A DNA stretch of 64,000 nt from Mycolicibacter heraklionensis (GCA_001673575.1 LZME01000115.1:18793-82792); one strand, 5' to 3'; numbered from the stretch's first letter, positions 28,672 to 38,632 are shown. The notes: generated by a model not told the origin, from the sequence alone. Program-made: numbers and translations.

Positions 28672-31020
28672 ATGGTGGAATTCACGGGCAAGGTCAGTCT
28701 CGATATCCGGGATTCCGAACCGGACTGGGGGCCGTTCGCGGCGCCGACCGCCCCCGAAGGCGCGCCCAACGTGCTGTACCTGGTCTGGGACGACACTGGC
28801 ATCGCCACCTGGGACTGCTTCGGCGGGCTGGTAGAGATGCCCACGATGACGCGGATCGCAGAGCGCGGTGTCCGGCTGTCCCAGTTCCACACCACCGCCT
28901 TGTGCTCCCCGACCAGAGCTTCGCTGCTGACCGGGCGTAACGCAACCAGCGTCGGCATGGCCACCATCGAAGAGTTCACCGATGGCTTCCCCAACTGCAG
29001 CGGACGCATTCCCTTCGAAACCGCCTTGCTCAGTGAGGTTCTCGCCGAACGGGGCTGGAACACCTTCTGCGTCGGCAAGTGGCACCTGACCCCGCTGGAA
29101 GAGTCCAACATGGCCGGCACCCGACGGCACTGGCCCACCCAGCGGGGATTCGAACGGTTCTACGGCTTCATGGGAGGCGAGACCAACCAGTGGTACCCGG
29201 ACCTGGTTTATGACAACCACCCGGTCGCGCCGCCCGCTACGCCGGAGGACGGCTACCACCTGTCCAAGGACATCGCCGACAAGACAATCGAATTCATTCG
29301 CGATGCGCAGACCATCGCGCCCGGCAAGCCCTGGTTCGGCTACGTCTGCCCGGGTGCCGGCCACGCCCCGCACCATGTGTTCGTCGAGTGGGCCGACCGC
29401 TACGCCGGGCGCTTCGACATGGGCTACGAGAAGTATCGGGAAGTCGTGTTGGCGAACCAGAAGAAGCTGGGACTGGTACCGCAGGACACCGAGCTGTCCG
29501 AGGTCAACCCCTACGCCGACGTCACCAGTGCCGACGGCCAGCCCTGGCCGCTGCTGGACATGGTCCGCCCGTGGGACGGTCTCGATGACTCCGAGAAGCG
29601 TCTGTTCGCCCGGATGGCTGAGGTGTTCGCGGGTTTCCAGACTTACACCGACGCCCAGATCGGGCGGATTCTGGACTACCTGGAGGAGTCCGGGCAACTC
29701 GACAACACCATCGTCGTGGTGATCTCGGACAACGGGGCCAGCGGCGAGGGCGGTCCAAACGGCTCGCCCAACGAGAACAAGTTCTTCAACGGCTACATCG
29801 ACTCGGTCGAAGAGGCGATGAAACTCTTCGATCAGCTGGGTAGTCCAGAAACCTACAACCACTACCCGGTCGGTTGGGCAATGGCGTTCAACACGCCCTA
29901 CAAGCTCTACAAGCGCTATGCCTCCCATGAGGGCGGCATCGCCGACCCCGCGATCATCAGCTGGCCCAACGGAATCGCCGCGCGCGGCGAGGTACGCGAC
30001 ACCTATGTCAATGTGTGCGACGTGACCCCGACGGTCTACGACCTGCTCGGCATCACGCCGCCGGAGACCGTGCGCGGTATTGCCCAACGGCCGTTGGAAG
30101 GCGTGAGTTTCAAAGCAGTGCTGGATGATCCGGCCGCGGATACCGGCAAGCACACCCAGTTCTACACGATGTTGGGCACCCGCGGGATCTGGCACCGTGG
30201 CTGGTTCGCCAACACGGTGCATGCGGCGACCCCGTCGGGATGGAGTCACTTCGACGACGATCGATGGGAGCTCTACCACCTGGCCGAGGACCGCAGTCAG
30301 TGTCATGACCTGGCCGCCGAGCATCCGGAGAAACTGGAGGAACTGCAGGCGATGTGGTTCGCCGAGGCCGAGAAGTACAACGGCCTGCCGTTGGCGGACT
30401 TGAACATCTTCGAGATGACCACCCGCCAGCGACCGTATCTGTCCGGTGACCGTACCGGCTACACCTACTACCCGAACACCGCCGAGGTGCCGCTGGGGGC
30501 GTGCGTGGAGCTTCGCGGCCGGTCATTCTCGGTGTTGGCCCGTGTCACGGTGGATTCCGCTGCTGCCCAGGGGCTGCTGTTCAAACAGGGTGCCCGACAC
30601 GGCGGCCATGCACTGTTCGTTCAGGGCGGCAGACTGCACTACCTCTACAACTTCCTCGGCGAGCGCGAACAGCGGGTGTCGTCGCCCGGCCCGGTTCCGT
30701 TGGGGCAGCATATTTTCGGAATCCGTTTCGAACGCACCGGAACGGTCGAGGGCAGTCACACGCCGATCGGCGAGGCCTCGCTGTACATCGACGACGAGGT
30801 GGTCGCCATCCTGCCCGACATGGTCGCCCAGCCGGGTGCCTTCGCGTTGGCCGGCGGTGGAGTCAGCGTCGGGCGCAATACCGGGCAGGCGGTGTCGTCG
30901 GCGTACCGCGCACCGTTCGCCTTCACCGGCGGGACCATCGCGGACGTCGCCGTGGATGTCAGCGGCGAACCGTACCTGGATGTGAAAAAGACTATCGCTG
31001 CCGCATTTTCGCGGGACTGA
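28672..31020 (+). CDS. atsA: Arylsulfatase AtsA
   Basis: 782-residue type I sulfatase that hydrolyses sulfate esters. Cys78 in the sulfatase motif CSPTRASLLTGRN is the residue converted to formylglycine. WDDTGIATWDCFGG near residue 39 supplies metal-binding aspartates, CVGKWHLTP the catalytic Lys/His, and VVVISDNGASGEG the last metal ligands. The C-terminal 200 residues form the extra domain seen in mycobacterial AtsA (Rv0711). GGAG lies six bases before ATG 28672. The maturation enzyme follows at once. No signal peptide is seen, so it is probably cytoplasmic. Confidence 0.96.
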   Translation: MVEFTGKVSLDIRDSEPDWGPFAAPTAPEGAPNVLYLVWDDTGIATWDCFGGLVEMPTMTRIAERGVRLSQFHTTALCSPTRASLLTGRNATSVGMATIEEFTDGFPNCSGRIPFETALLSEVLAERGWNTFCVGKWHLTPLEESNMAGTRRHWPTQRGFERFYGFMGGETNQWYPDLVYDNHPVAPPATPEDGYHLSKDIADKTIEFIRDAQTIAPGKPWFGYVCPGAGHAPHHVFVEWADRYAGRFDMGYEKYREVVLANQKKLGLVPQDTELSEVNPYADVTSADGQPWPLLDMVRPWDGLDDSEKRLFARMAEVFAGFQTYTDAQIGRILDYLEESGQLDNTIVVVISDNGASGEGGPNGSPNENKFFNGYIDSVEEAMKLFDQLGSPETYNHYPVGWAMAFNTPYKLYKRYASHEGGIADPAIISWPNGIAARGEVRDTYVNVCDVTPTVYDLLGITPPETVRGIAQRPLEGVSFKAVLDDPAADTGKHTQFYTMLGTRGIWHRGWFANTVHAATPSGWSHFDDDRWELYHLAEDRSQCHDLAAEHPEKLEELQAMWFAEAEKYNGLPLADLNIFEMTTRQRPYLSGDRTGYTYYPNTAEVPLGACVELRGRSFSVLARVTVDSAAAQGLLFKQGARHGGHALFVQGGRLHYLYNFLGEREQRVSSPGPVPLGQHIFGIRFERTGTVEGSHTPIGEASLYIDDEVVAILPDMVAQPGAFALAGGGVSVGRNTGQAVSSAYRAPFAFTGGTIADVAVDVSGEPYLDVKKTIAAAFSRD

Positions 31021-31024
31021 CGTG

Positions 31025-31897
31025 ATGTTGACGGACCTCGTTGAGATCCCGGCCGGGGTGTTCCGGATGGGTTCGACGAATTTCTATCCCGAAGAGGCGC
31101 CCATCCACAGCGTGGCGGTGCGGCAGTTCGCGTTGGAGCGTCATCCGGTGACCAACACGCAGTACGCCGCATTCGTCGACGCCACCGGTTATGTGACGCT
31201 CGCTGAACAGGAGCTCGATCCCGCACTGTACGGCGACGCCGAACCGGGCGCCCTGGTGTTTCACCCCACCGACGGGCCGGTTGACCTGCGCGACTGGCGG
31301 CAGTGGTGGCGGTGGATCCCCGGCGCCAGCTGGCGGCACCCGTTCGGTCCGGACAGCACCTTCGAGGACAGGCTGGATCACCCGGTGGTCCAGGTGGCCT
31401 ATCCCGACGCGGCGGCTTTTGCCCGATGGGCGGGGCGGCGGCTGCCGACCGAGGCGGAATGGGAGTACGCCGCCAGGGCTGGGAGCGTGAGCACGTATGC
31501 GTGGGGCGAGGAGGAGAAGCCGGACGGTGCCTTGATGGCCAACACCTGGCAGGGCGACTTTCCCTACCGCAACGACGGTGCCCTGGGCTGGGCCGGGACC
31601 TCACCGGTGGGAACATTTCCGCCGAACGCCTGGGGGCTCCTGGACATGATCGGCAACGTCTGGGAGTGGACGACCACCGAGTTCTCGGTCCACCATCGGC
31701 TCGAAGCGCCGCCGAAGGCCTGCTGCGCGCCGGCCGGCCCCGCCCGCCCCGACATCAGCCAGACCCTCAAGGGCGGCTCGCATCTGTGCGCGCCGGAGTA
31801 CTGCCACCGCTATCGCCCCGCGGCCCGGTCCCCGCAGTCACAGGACACCGCGACGAGCCATATCGGGTTTCGTTGCGCGACGGACGGGGAGACCTAG
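31025..31897 (+). CDS. Formylglycine-generating enzyme (SUMF1 family)
   Basis: 290-residue copper-dependent oxidase that turns the sulfatase-motif cysteine into C-alpha-formylglycine, here almost surely on AtsA upstream. The active-site cysteine pair is Cys255 and Cys260 in GGSHLCAPEYCHRYR. The family end motif SHIGFRC is present, as are GNVWEWTTTEF and RRLPTEAEWEYAAR. It corresponds to Rv0712. ATG 31025 is preferred over the adjacent GTG 31022: GGGA is eight bases ahead and Rv0712 starts at the equivalent Met-Leu-Thr. It begins four bases after the atsA stop. Confidence 0.95.
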   Translation: MLTDLVEIPAGVFRMGSTNFYPEEAPIHSVAVRQFALERHPVTNTQYAAFVDATGYVTLAEQELDPALYGDAEPGALVFHPTDGPVDLRDWRQWWRWIPGASWRHPFGPDSTFEDRLDHPVVQVAYPDAAAFARWAGRRLPTEAEWEYAARAGSVSTYAWGEEEKPDGALMANTWQGDFPYRNDGALGWAGTSPVGTFPPNAWGLLDMIGNVWEWTTTEFSVHHRLEAPPKACCAPAGPARPDISQTLKGGSHLCAPEYCHRYRPAARSPQSQDTATSHIGFRCATDGET

Positions 31898-31901
31898 TGC
31901 G

Positions 31902-31955
31902 AGCGTGCGTGTCTGTACGCGACTCGCCGATCGCGGCCGTACAAACATGCACGCT
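31902..31955. terminator. Large interrupted hairpin between convergent genes
   Basis: Outer stem 31902-31912 with 31945-31955 (11 bp, one G-U), continued by TGTACG (31914-31919) with CGTACA (31938-31943). It lies between the stops at 31897 and 31985 and would act in both directions. Confidence 0.6.
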
Positions 31956-31984
31956 GGCCTGGAGGGTGGGGGAGGTGCGAGGCC

Positions 31985-33106
31985 TCAGGAGATGGCGTCG
32001 ATCGCGGTCCAGACCCGCGATTGAAAGTCCGGTGGCAGCGGGATATAGCCCTGCTTGCTGAGGTTGGCCTGGCCTAGGCCGGCGGCCGCCTGCAGGAAGC
32101 CCTTGACCGCCTGGCCCACGACCGGTTCTGGATATTTCGAGCAGACGATCTCATAGCCGGCCAACACGATCGGATACACGTCGCCCCGGGTCGGGTTGTA
32201 GAACGACGAGATATCGACCACGAGGTCGTTGCCGGTTCCGATGATCTTCGCGCCGGCGATGGTTCTGCCGACCGAGTCGGTGCCGATGCGCACTGGGCGT
32301 TTGGACTTGCGGCTCGCCGGGGTCTTGATCTCGGCGGCGAAAAGTCCTTGGTCCATGGCAAAGGCCAACTCGTTGTAGCTGATCGAACCCTCGGTGGTGC
32401 GTACCAGCGCAGCGGTGCCCTCATTGCCCTTGGCTCCCACGCCGACGCCACCGTTGAACGTCTTATCCGCCTCTTTGTCCCAGACGCCGCCGGATGCGGC
32501 CCGCAGGTAGGCCTGGAAGTTCTCGGTGCTGCCGGACAAGTCGCTGCGGTACACGACGCGGATGTCCTGAGCAGGCATGGGGCCGTTGAGCGCGACAACG
32601 TCCGGGTCGTCCCAGCGGGTGATGCTGCCGTTGAAGATCTTGGCGATGGTGGGCGCGTCCAGTACCAGCGATTCGACCTCGTGAAGGTTGTAGGTGATTG
32701 CCATCGGCCCGAACGCAATCGGTAGGTGCCAGGCGTCGGCGCCGCCGCAGCGCTGCTTGGCCAGCCTCCGCTGCTCGGCGTCCAGGGGCGAGTCGGACGC
32801 AGCGAAATCGGTTTCGCCAGACAAGAAATCAGCGATGCCCGCGCCCGAACCGTTGGCGGTGTAGTCGAGAGTGCGATCGACGCATGCGGTGCGGTAGACG
32901 CCGACGAACTCAGCCATCGCATGCGCCTGCGCGGTCGAACCGCTGGCTTTCAGATCGGTCTTGCCGCCGCAGGTCACGAGTTCACTGGCGTAGGCCAGCG
33001 TCATATGGGGAACGGTGCACGCCGACAGTGCCACTGCGGACGCGGCCAGCAGGATGCCGGCGGCCACGGCCGGCGTTCGGGTTGCGACAGCCCGAAATCG
33101 ATTCAT
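31985..33106 (-). CDS. pstS: Phosphate-binding lipoprotein PstS
   Basis: 373-residue periplasmic-type phosphate-binding protein. The signal peptide ends in the lipobox LSAC, so the mature protein is lipid-anchored outside the membrane. Phosphate-site segments include KASGSTAQ, YTANGSGAGI, TDFAASDSPLD and SDLSGSTENFQ. ATG 33106 opens directly into the signal peptide; a GTG at 33136 is an in-frame alternative. TATACA seven bases before the ATG and no ribosome-binding site suggest a leaderless transcript. pstC, pstA and pstB are not in the window. Confidence 0.9.
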   Translation of the reverse strand: MNRFRAVATRTPAVAAGILLAASAVALSACTVPHMTLAYASELVTCGGKTDLKASGSTAQAHAMAEFVGVYRTACVDRTLDYTANGSGAGIADFLSGETDFAASDSPLDAEQRRLAKQRCGGADAWHLPIAFGPMAITYNLHEVESLVLDAPTIAKIFNGSITRWDDPDVVALNGPMPAQDIRVVYRSDLSGSTENFQAYLRAASGGVWDKEADKTFNGGVGVGAKGNEGTAALVRTTEGSISYNELAFAMDQGLFAAEIKTPASRKSKRPVRIGTDSVGRTIAGAKIIGTGNDLVVDISSFYNPTRGDVYPIVLAGYEIVCSKYPEPVVGQAVKGFLQAAAGLGQANLSKQGYIPLPPDFQSRVWTAIDAIS

Positions 33107-33283
33107 GGCCGTTTGTATAGCAACCGAAACCCGCACATTGCCGAACAGAAGGTAAACGGTGTGCGGGCAAACAATGACGTCTGAGCACGTTGGATCGGAT
33201 TCCGATATGCTTGGCGGCCAGCATGTTTCGGGGCATCTCCTGCGCGGTACGGTTGCCGTTGCCGTTCGCTACCCTGACTGCCG

Positions 33284-34213
33284 ATGACCACTGAGCCCCA
33301 ATTGGACCCGGCCGGCGCTGCGGCGGCGAAGCGGCGCCAACGGCCGCGCTTTCTGACCAGCGCGGTGATCCTGGCCGCGATCGTGGTGGCCTACGCGTCA
33401 TCGTTGTTCGGCGTTCACACCCTTCAGCGATCCGACAGTCCGCTGCCGCCGCTGGACCTGAGTGCGGCGAACCCGGCGGACACCATCGTGCAGGTGCGGC
33501 TGCAGGAGCTGAACCCGGTAGCCAACCGGCTCGCCGTGGACGTGCTCGTCCACCCCGGAGAGGCGTTGTACGACAAGCGATTCGATGTGCTGAACACCGA
33601 GCTTGCGGTGCGGTTGTATCCCCCGAATGACCTGGGGGACCTGCATTTCCCGGCGGGAGATGCGCCGGCTCGAGTCAGCACGACGATCGAGGCGTACGGC
33701 GCCCCCGGAAACTGGCCCTTCGACACCTACACCACCGAAGAGCTGTCGGCCGATGTTTTCGTGGGGACCGGAGAAGGTCGCAAACGGATCCCCGCCCGAG
33801 TGGAGATCACCGGATCGCTGGACGGCTGGGACGCCAGCGTCGCCCGGGTGCACGACTCCAGCAGGACCCGAAACCAGCGAGGCGATGCCGACGCCGCGGT
33901 GGTGTTGAAGATCCAGCGCGCCAGGGGACCACTGATCTTCGACCTCGGAATCTGCCTGGTCCTGATCAGCCTGCCCACCCTGGCCTTGATCGTGGCGGTG
34001 CCGATGGCGATGGGCAGACGGAAGTTTCTGCCCCCATTCGCCACCTGGTACGCCGCGAATCTGTTCGCGATCATCCCGCTGCGCAACATCCTTCCCGGTG
34101 CTCCGCCGCCGGGCTCCTGGATTGACCAGGCAATTGTCCAGTGGGTCCTGATCGCGCTGGCGGCGGCGATGGGGCTGTTCATCTACGCCTGGGTGCGGCA
34201 AGGCGACGACTGA
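33284..34213 (+). CDS. DUF4436 membrane protein
   Basis: 309 residues. One N-terminal transmembrane helix (about 24-46), an extracytoplasmic beta-rich domain (about 55-215) and three C-terminal helices (about 217-243, 252-270 and 283-305). It matches the DUF4436 family and has the position and size of Rv0713. No function is known. TACCCT at 33270-33275 ends eight bases before ATG 33284 and could be a leaderless -10. It precedes the spc operon but has its own spacing, so it is probably a separate unit. Confidence 0.85.
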   Translation: MTTEPQLDPAGAAAAKRRQRPRFLTSAVILAAIVVAYASSLFGVHTLQRSDSPLPPLDLSAANPADTIVQVRLQELNPVANRLAVDVLVHPGEALYDKRFDVLNTELAVRLYPPNDLGDLHFPAGDAPARVSTTIEAYGAPGNWPFDTYTTEELSADVFVGTGEGRKRIPARVEITGSLDGWDASVARVHDSSRTRNQRGDADAAVVLKIQRARGPLIFDLGICLVLISLPTLALIVAVPMAMGRRKFLPPFATWYAANLFAIIPLRNILPGAPPPGSWIDQAIVQWVLIALAAAMGLFIYAWVRQGDD

Positions 34214-34279
34214 GCCGGGCCGGAATCGGAGCGGGCGCGACGCCGTCCCCGCCCGTTGCGGACCCCCTCGACCAGCAAT

Positions 34280-34308
34280 TTGGTGTTGGGCGATACGTCA
34301 CCTAGACT
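34280..34308 (+). promoter_or_regulatory. spc operon promoter
   Basis: TTGGTG (34280-34285), 17-bp spacer, TAGACT (34303-34308), followed by TCAGG as at the S10 promoter. The inferred leader to rplN is about 140 nt and contains no gene. Confidence 0.65.
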
Positions 34309-34456
34309 TCAGGGGTTGCCGTGAGCAGACCTCGGCCAGCGAAAGTTGGCCCTGCGTGCTCATCGGCTCCGTAAGAAGAGCAAGACCACGCACGTCCGGG
34401 GAGATTCCGGCTGGTACCGCCATGCCGCGCGTCGACTCGATTATTTAGGAGATCTG

Positions 34457-34825
34457 GTGATTCAGCAGGAATCGCGGTTGAAGGTCGCCGACAACACCGG
34501 CGCCAAGGAGATCTTGTGCATCCGGGTGCTCGGCGGCTCGTCGCGGCGATACGCAGGCATCGGTGATGTCATCGTCGCAACCGTCAAAGACGCCATCCCG
34601 GGCGGCAACGTCAAGCGGGGTGATGTCGTCAAGGCCGTCGTGGTGCGCACCGTCAAGGAGCGTCGCCGCGCCGACGGCAGCTACATCAAGTTCGACGAGA
34701 ACGCGGCCGTGATCATCAAGGCCGACAACGACCCGCGCGGAACCCGCATCTTCGGGCCGGTCGGTCGCGAGCTGCGCGAGAAGAAGTTCATGAAGATCGT
34801 CTCGCTGGCACCGGAGGTGTTGTAG
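34457..34825 (+). CDS. rplN: 50S ribosomal protein L14
   Basis: 122 residues, the exact usual length, starting at GTG 34457 with AGGAG at 34447-34451. Conserved [13 protein letters not shown] and [13 protein letters not shown]. It opens the spc operon; an in-frame reading from 34346 is leader, not protein. L14 contributes to an inter-subunit bridge. Confidence 0.99.
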   Translation: MIQQESRLKVADNTGAKEILCIRVLGGSSRRYAGIGDVIVATVKDAIPGGNVKRGDVVKAVVVRTVKERRRADGSYIKFDENAAVIIKADNDPRGTRIFGPVGRELREKKFMKIVSLAPEVL

Positions 34826-35143
34826 ATGAAGGTCCACAAGGGCGACACCGTTCTGGTCATCGCCGGTAAGGACAAGGGTGCCAAGGGCAAGGTCCTGCAG
34901 GCTTACCCCGCCCGCAACCGTGTGTTGGTCCAGGGCGTCAACCGGATCAAGAAGCACGTCGCGAACTCGGCCAACCAGGCTGGCGCCTCCTCGGGCGGCA
35001 TCGTCACCCAAGAGGCCCCGATCCACGTCTCCAACGTGATGGTCGTCGACTCCGACGGACAGCCCACCCGGATCGGCTACCGGGTGGACGCCGAGTCCGG
35101 CAAGAAGGTTCGCGTCTCCAAGCGCAACGGCAAGGACATCTAG
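34826..35143 (+). CDS. rplX: 50S ribosomal protein L24
   Basis: 105 residues with an N-terminal KOW motif ([19 protein letters not shown]). An assembly initiator for the large subunit. The ATG follows the rplN stop with no gap. Confidence 0.99.
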   Translation: MKVHKGDTVLVIAGKDKGAKGKVLQAYPARNRVLVQGVNRIKKHVANSANQAGASSGGIVTQEAPIHVSNVMVVDSDGQPTRIGYRVDAESGKKVRVSKRNGKDI

Positions 35144-35145
35144 AG

Positions 35146-35709
35146 ATGACGACTGCAGAGAAGATCCAGCCTCGGCTGAAGGTGCGCTACCGCGAGGAGA
35201 TCCGGGACGCGCTCAACAAAGAGTTCAACTACGCCAACGTGATGCAGATCCCGGGCGTGGTGAAGGTCGTGGTGAACATGGGTGTTGGCGAAGCCGCCCG
35301 GGACGCCAAGCTGATCAACAACGCGGTCACCGACCTGGCCGCGATCACCGGCCAGAAGCCGGAGATCCGTAAGGCCCGCCTGTCCATCGCACAGTTCAAG
35401 CTGCGCGAGGGCATGCCGATCGGTGCCCGGGTCACCCTGCGCGGTGACCGGATGTGGGAGTTCCTGGACCGGCTTACCTCGATTGCTCTGCCGCGTATCC
35501 GCGACTTCCGCGGGCTGTCGGCCAAGCAGTTCGACGGTTCCGGCAACTACACCTTCGGGCTGGCCGAGCAGTCGATGTTCCACGAGATCGATGTGGACTC
35601 CATCGACCGTCCGCGGGGGATGAACATCACCGTCGTCACTTCGGCGACCAACGACGACGAAGGACGAGCGCTGCTGCGGGCTCTCGGCTTTCCGTTCAAG
35701 GAGAACTGA
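35146..35709 (+). CDS. rplE: 50S ribosomal protein L5
   Basis: 187 residues; binds 5S rRNA in the central protuberance. [17 protein letters not shown] and the end [11 protein letters not shown] are characteristic. It starts two bases after rplX. Confidence 0.99.
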   Translation: MTTAEKIQPRLKVRYREEIRDALNKEFNYANVMQIPGVVKVVVNMGVGEAARDAKLINNAVTDLAAITGQKPEIRKARLSIAQFKLREGMPIGARVTLRGDRMWEFLDRLTSIALPRIRDFRGLSAKQFDGSGNYTFGLAEQSMFHEIDVDSIDRPRGMNITVVTSATNDDEGRALLRALGFPFKEN

Positions 35710-35713
35710 CCAC

Positions 35714-35899
35714 ATGGCTAAGAAGGCGTTGGTTATCAAGGCGGCCCGCAAACCCAAGTTCGCGGTGCGCGCCTACACCCGCTGCAACAAGTGCGGCCGC
35801 CCGCGCGCGGTGCTCCGGAAGTTCGGCCTGTGCCGAATCTGCCTGCGCGACATGGCGCACGCCGGCGAGCTGCCCGGTGTGCAGAAGAGCAGCTGGTGA
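35714..35899 (+). CDS. rpsN: 30S ribosomal protein S14, zinc-binding type
   Basis: 61-residue short S14 with a complete zinc site, Cys24/Cys27 and Cys40/Cys43 (CNKC and CRIC). This is the zinc-containing form normally made when zinc is plentiful; mycobacteria often carry a zinc-free paralogue elsewhere. Confidence 0.99.
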   Translation: MAKKALVIKAARKPKFAVRAYTRCNKCGRPRAVLRKFGLCRICLRDMAHAGELPGVQKSSW

Positions 35900-35918
35900 G
35901 GGTGGAGGAGCAGCCTAA

Positions 35919-36317
35919 ATGACTATGACGGATCCGATCGCGGACTTCCTGACCCGTCTGCGTAACGCCAACTCGGCGTACCACGACGAGGTGACCCTGC
36001 CGCACTCGAAGATCAAGGCGAACATCGCCGAGATCCTCAAGCGCGAGGGTTACATCACCGACTACCACGTCGAAGATGCCCGGGTGGGCAAGTCGCTGGT
36101 GGTCAACCTCAAGTACGGCCCGAACCGGGAGCGCAGCCTCGCCGGTCTGCGCCGGGTGTCCAAGCCGGGCCTGCGGGTCTACGCAAAGTCGACCAACCTG
36201 CCACGGGTGCTCGGCGGCCTGGGCGTGGCGATCATCTCCACGTCCTCGGGTCTGCTCACCGACCGTCAGGCGGCCAGGCAGGGCGTGGGCGGCGAAGTCC
36301 TCGCGTACGTGTGGTGA
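35919..36317 (+). CDS. rpsH: 30S ribosomal protein S8
   Basis: 132 residues, central-domain 16S-binding protein. [19 protein letters not shown] is the family signature. GGTGGAGGAG upstream is a strong ribosome-binding site. In E. coli S8 represses the spc operon; not shown here. Confidence 0.99.
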   Translation: MTMTDPIADFLTRLRNANSAYHDEVTLPHSKIKANIAEILKREGYITDYHVEDARVGKSLVVNLKYGPNRERSLAGLRRVSKPGLRVYAKSTNLPRVLGGLGVAIISTSSGLLTDRQAARQGVGGEVLAYVW

Positions 36318-36330
36318 GGGAGTAGCAGAC

Positions 36331-36870
36331 ATGTCGCGTATTGGTAAGCAGCCGGTCCCGGTTCCCGCCGGGGTCGACGTGACCATCGATGGTCAGAACG
36401 TATCGGTCAAGGGGCCCAAGGGCACCCTGGAGCTCACCGTGGCGGAGCCGATCAACGTTGCTCGCAACGATGACGGCGCCCTCGTGGTGACCCGGCCGGA
36501 CGACGACCGGCGCAACCGGTCGTTGCACGGCCTGAGCCGCACCCTGTTGGCCAACCTGGTCACCGGTGTGTCGGAGGGCTACGTCCGCAAGATGGAGATC
36601 TTCGGCGTCGGCTACCGCGTCGCGCTCAAGGGCAGCGACTTGGAGTTCGCGCTGGGCTACAGCCACCCGGTGCTGATCAAGGCTCCGGAAGGCATCACCT
36701 TCGCGGTGGAGACGCCCACCAAGTTCTCGGTCTCGGGCATCGACAAGCAGAAGGTCGGCCAGATCTCGGCGAACATCCGCCGTCTGCGTCGCCCCGACCC
36801 CTACAAGGGCAAGGGCGTGCGCTACGAGGGTGAGCAGGTTCGCCGCAAGGTCGGAAAGACAGGTAAGTAG
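36331..36870 (+). CDS. rplF: 50S ribosomal protein L6
   Basis: 179 residues with the two L6 domains and the end [17 protein letters not shown] 36331 follows GAGGGAGTAGCAGAC; a longer in-frame reading from 36076 lies inside rpsH and is rejected. L6 is near the factor-binding site. Confidence 0.99.
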   Translation: MSRIGKQPVPVPAGVDVTIDGQNVSVKGPKGTLELTVAEPINVARNDDGALVVTRPDDDRRNRSLHGLSRTLLANLVTGVSEGYVRKMEIFGVGYRVALKGSDLEFALGYSHPVLIKAPEGITFAVETPTKFSVSGIDKQKVGQISANIRRLRRPDPYKGKGVRYEGEQVRRKVGKTGK

Positions 36871-36872
36871 TC

Positions 36873-37280
36873 ATGGCGCAATCACAAACAGGCACCCCGG
36901 ACCGCAAACCCGTCGGGCAGAACATCTCCGAGGTTCGGCGTGCGCACCGGATTCGTCGGCACGCGCGGCTGCGCAAGAAGGTGTCCGGCACCCCCGAGCG
37001 TCCCCGCTTGGTCGTGCACCGCTCCTCGCGGCACATCCATGTCCAGCTGGTCGACGACCTCGCTGGTCACACGGTGGCTGCGGCGTCCTCGATCGAGGCC
37101 GACGTGCGGGGTGTGGACGGCGACAAGAAGGCCCACAGTGTGCGGGTCGGCCAGCTGATCGCTGAGCGTGCCAAGGCCGCCGGCGTCGAGAACGTGGTGT
37201 TCGACCGCGGTGGCTACACCTACGGTGGTCGCATTGCGGCGCTGGCCGACGCGGCACGCGAGGGCGGATTGAACTTCTGA
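36873..37280 (+). CDS. rplR: 50S ribosomal protein L18
   Basis: 135 residues; 5S rRNA partner of L5. An N-terminal extension ([16 protein letters not shown]) precedes the conserved [13 protein letters not shown]. The end [20 protein letters not shown] is conserved. Confidence 0.99.
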   Translation: MAQSQTGTPDRKPVGQNISEVRRAHRIRRHARLRKKVSGTPERPRLVVHRSSRHIHVQLVDDLAGHTVAAASSIEADVRGVDGDKKAHSVRVGQLIAERAKAAGVENVVFDRGGYTYGGRIAALADAAREGGLNF

Positions 37281-37314
37281 TGACTGACGTGAAGATGACT
37301 GGAAGGACCGCATG

Positions 37315-38010
37315 ATGGCGGAGCAGCCGACAGGGGCCTCCTCGGCAGGTCCCGACACGGGCAGTGCCCCCCGCAGCGACGGGCGCGACAACCGTGACAA
37401 CCGCGGTGGACGTGGTGGCCGCGACGGCGGCCGTGGCGGCCGCGACAACCGGGACGGCGACAAGAGCAACTACCTGGAGCGCGTCGTCGCGATCAACCGG
37501 GTGTCCAAGGTGGTCAAGGGTGGCCGCCGGTTCAGCTTCACCGCTTTGGTGATCGTCGGCGACGGCCACGGACTGGTCGGCGTCGGCTACGGCAAGGCCA
37601 AGGAAGTGCCTGCCGCGATCGCCAAGGGCGTGGAGGAGGCTCGCAAGGGCTTCTTCCGGGTGCCGCTGATCGGTGGAACCATCACCCACCCGGTGCAGGG
37701 TGAAGCCGCCGCCGGTGTGGTGTTCCTGCGCCCGGCCAGCCCGGGTACCGGTGTGATCGCCGGCGGCGCGGTGCGTGCCGTGCTGGAATGCGCGGGCGTG
37801 CACGACATCCTGTCCAAGTCGCTGGGCAGCGACAACGCGATCAACGTGGTGCACGCCACCGTTGCCGCGCTGAAGATGCTGCAGCGTCCCGAAGAGGTGG
37901 CGGCCCGTCGTGGCCTGCCCATCGAAGATGTTGCGCCGGCCGCGATGCTCAAGGCTCGTCGCGAGAGCGAAGCTCTGGCTGCCGCCGCGGCGCGGGAAGG
38001 CACGGCGTAA
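37315..38010 (+). CDS. rpsE: 30S ribosomal protein S5 with Arg-Gly-rich N-terminus
   Basis: 231 residues. The S5 core ([18 protein letters not shown] onward) is preceded by about 50 residues dominated by GGRGGRDGG and DNRDN units, an RGG-like RNA-binding tail longer than in E. coli. S5 helps decoding fidelity at the mRNA entry. ATG 37315 (MAEQPTG) is preferred over the adjacent ATG 37312 because mycobacterial S5 starts MAEQP and AAGGA lies seven bases ahead. Confidence 0.98.
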   Translation: MAEQPTGASSAGPDTGSAPRSDGRDNRDNRGGRGGRDGGRGGRDNRDGDKSNYLERVVAINRVSKVVKGGRRFSFTALVIVGDGHGLVGVGYGKAKEVPAAIAKGVEEARKGFFRVPLIGGTITHPVQGEAAAGVVFLRPASPGTGVIAGGAVRAVLECAGVHDILSKSLGSDNAINVVHATVAALKMLQRPEEVAARRGLPIEDVAPAAMLKARRESEALAAAAAREGTA

Positions 38011-38012
38011 TC

Positions 38013-38195
38013 ATGGCTAACCTGAAGATCACCCAGGTCCGCGGCACCATCGGTGCACGTTGGAAGCAGCGCGAGAGCCTGCGCACCCTGGGCCTGCGCA
38101 AGATCCGCCAGTCGGTGGTGCGTGAGGACAACCCGCAGACCCGTGGGCTGATCCGGGTTGTTCACCACCTCGTGCAAGTGGAGGAAGCAGAATGA
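38013..38195 (+). CDS. rpmD: 50S ribosomal protein L30
   Basis: 60 residues, normal size, reading [11 protein letters not shown] to [13 protein letters not shown] 38013 is two bases after rpsE; the gene is easily lost within a longer false reading frame beginning at 37788. Its stop overlaps the rplO start by four bases. Confidence 0.99.
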   Translation: MANLKITQVRGTIGARWKQRESLRTLGLRKIRQSVVREDNPQTRGLIRVVHHLVQVEEAE

Positions 38196-38632
38196 CCATC
38201 AAGTTGCACGACCTGCGCCCTGCGCCCGGGTCGAACACCAAGAAGACTCGCGTCGGCCGCGGTGAGGGCTCCAAGGGTAAGACCGCGGGTCGCGGTACCA
38301 AGGGCACCAAGGCACGGAAGAACGTGCCGGTCCGGTTCGAGGGTGGGCAGATGCCGATCCACATGCGGCTGCCCAAGCTCAAGGGCTTCCGCAACCGGTT
38401 CCGCACCGAGTACGAGGTCGTCAACGTCGGCGACATCAACCGGTTGTTCCCGGAGGGCGGGACCATCGGTCTCGACGAGCTGGTCGCCAAGGGTGCCGTC
38501 CGGAAGAACACCCTGGTCAAGGTGCTCGGCGATGGGAAGCTGACGGTCAAGGCCGACGTCACCGCCCACAAGTTCAGCGGCAGCGCCCGGGACAAGATCA
38601 CCGCAGCCGGGGGCTCCGCCACCGAGCTGTAG
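38192..38632 (+). CDS. rplO: 50S ribosomal protein L15
   Basis: 146 residues, late assembly protein. The basic glycine-rich N-terminus ([19 protein letters not shown]) and the domain ending [15 protein letters not shown] are typical. It is the last gene of this spc transcript because a terminator follows; secY lies 11 kb further on instead of directly downstream as in E. coli. Confidence 0.99.
   Translation: MTIKLHDLRPAPGSNTKKTRVGRGEGSKGKTAGRGTKGTKARKNVPVRFEGGQMPIHMRLPKLKGFRNRFRTEYEVVNVGDINRLFPEGGTIGLDELVAKGAVRKNTLVKVLGDGKLTVKADVTAHKFSGSARDKITAAGGSATEL

Noticed and set aside
34346-34456. 37-residue extension of L14
   Set aside because: L14 is 122 residues in nearly all bacteria, and a strong AGGAG precedes GTG 34457.
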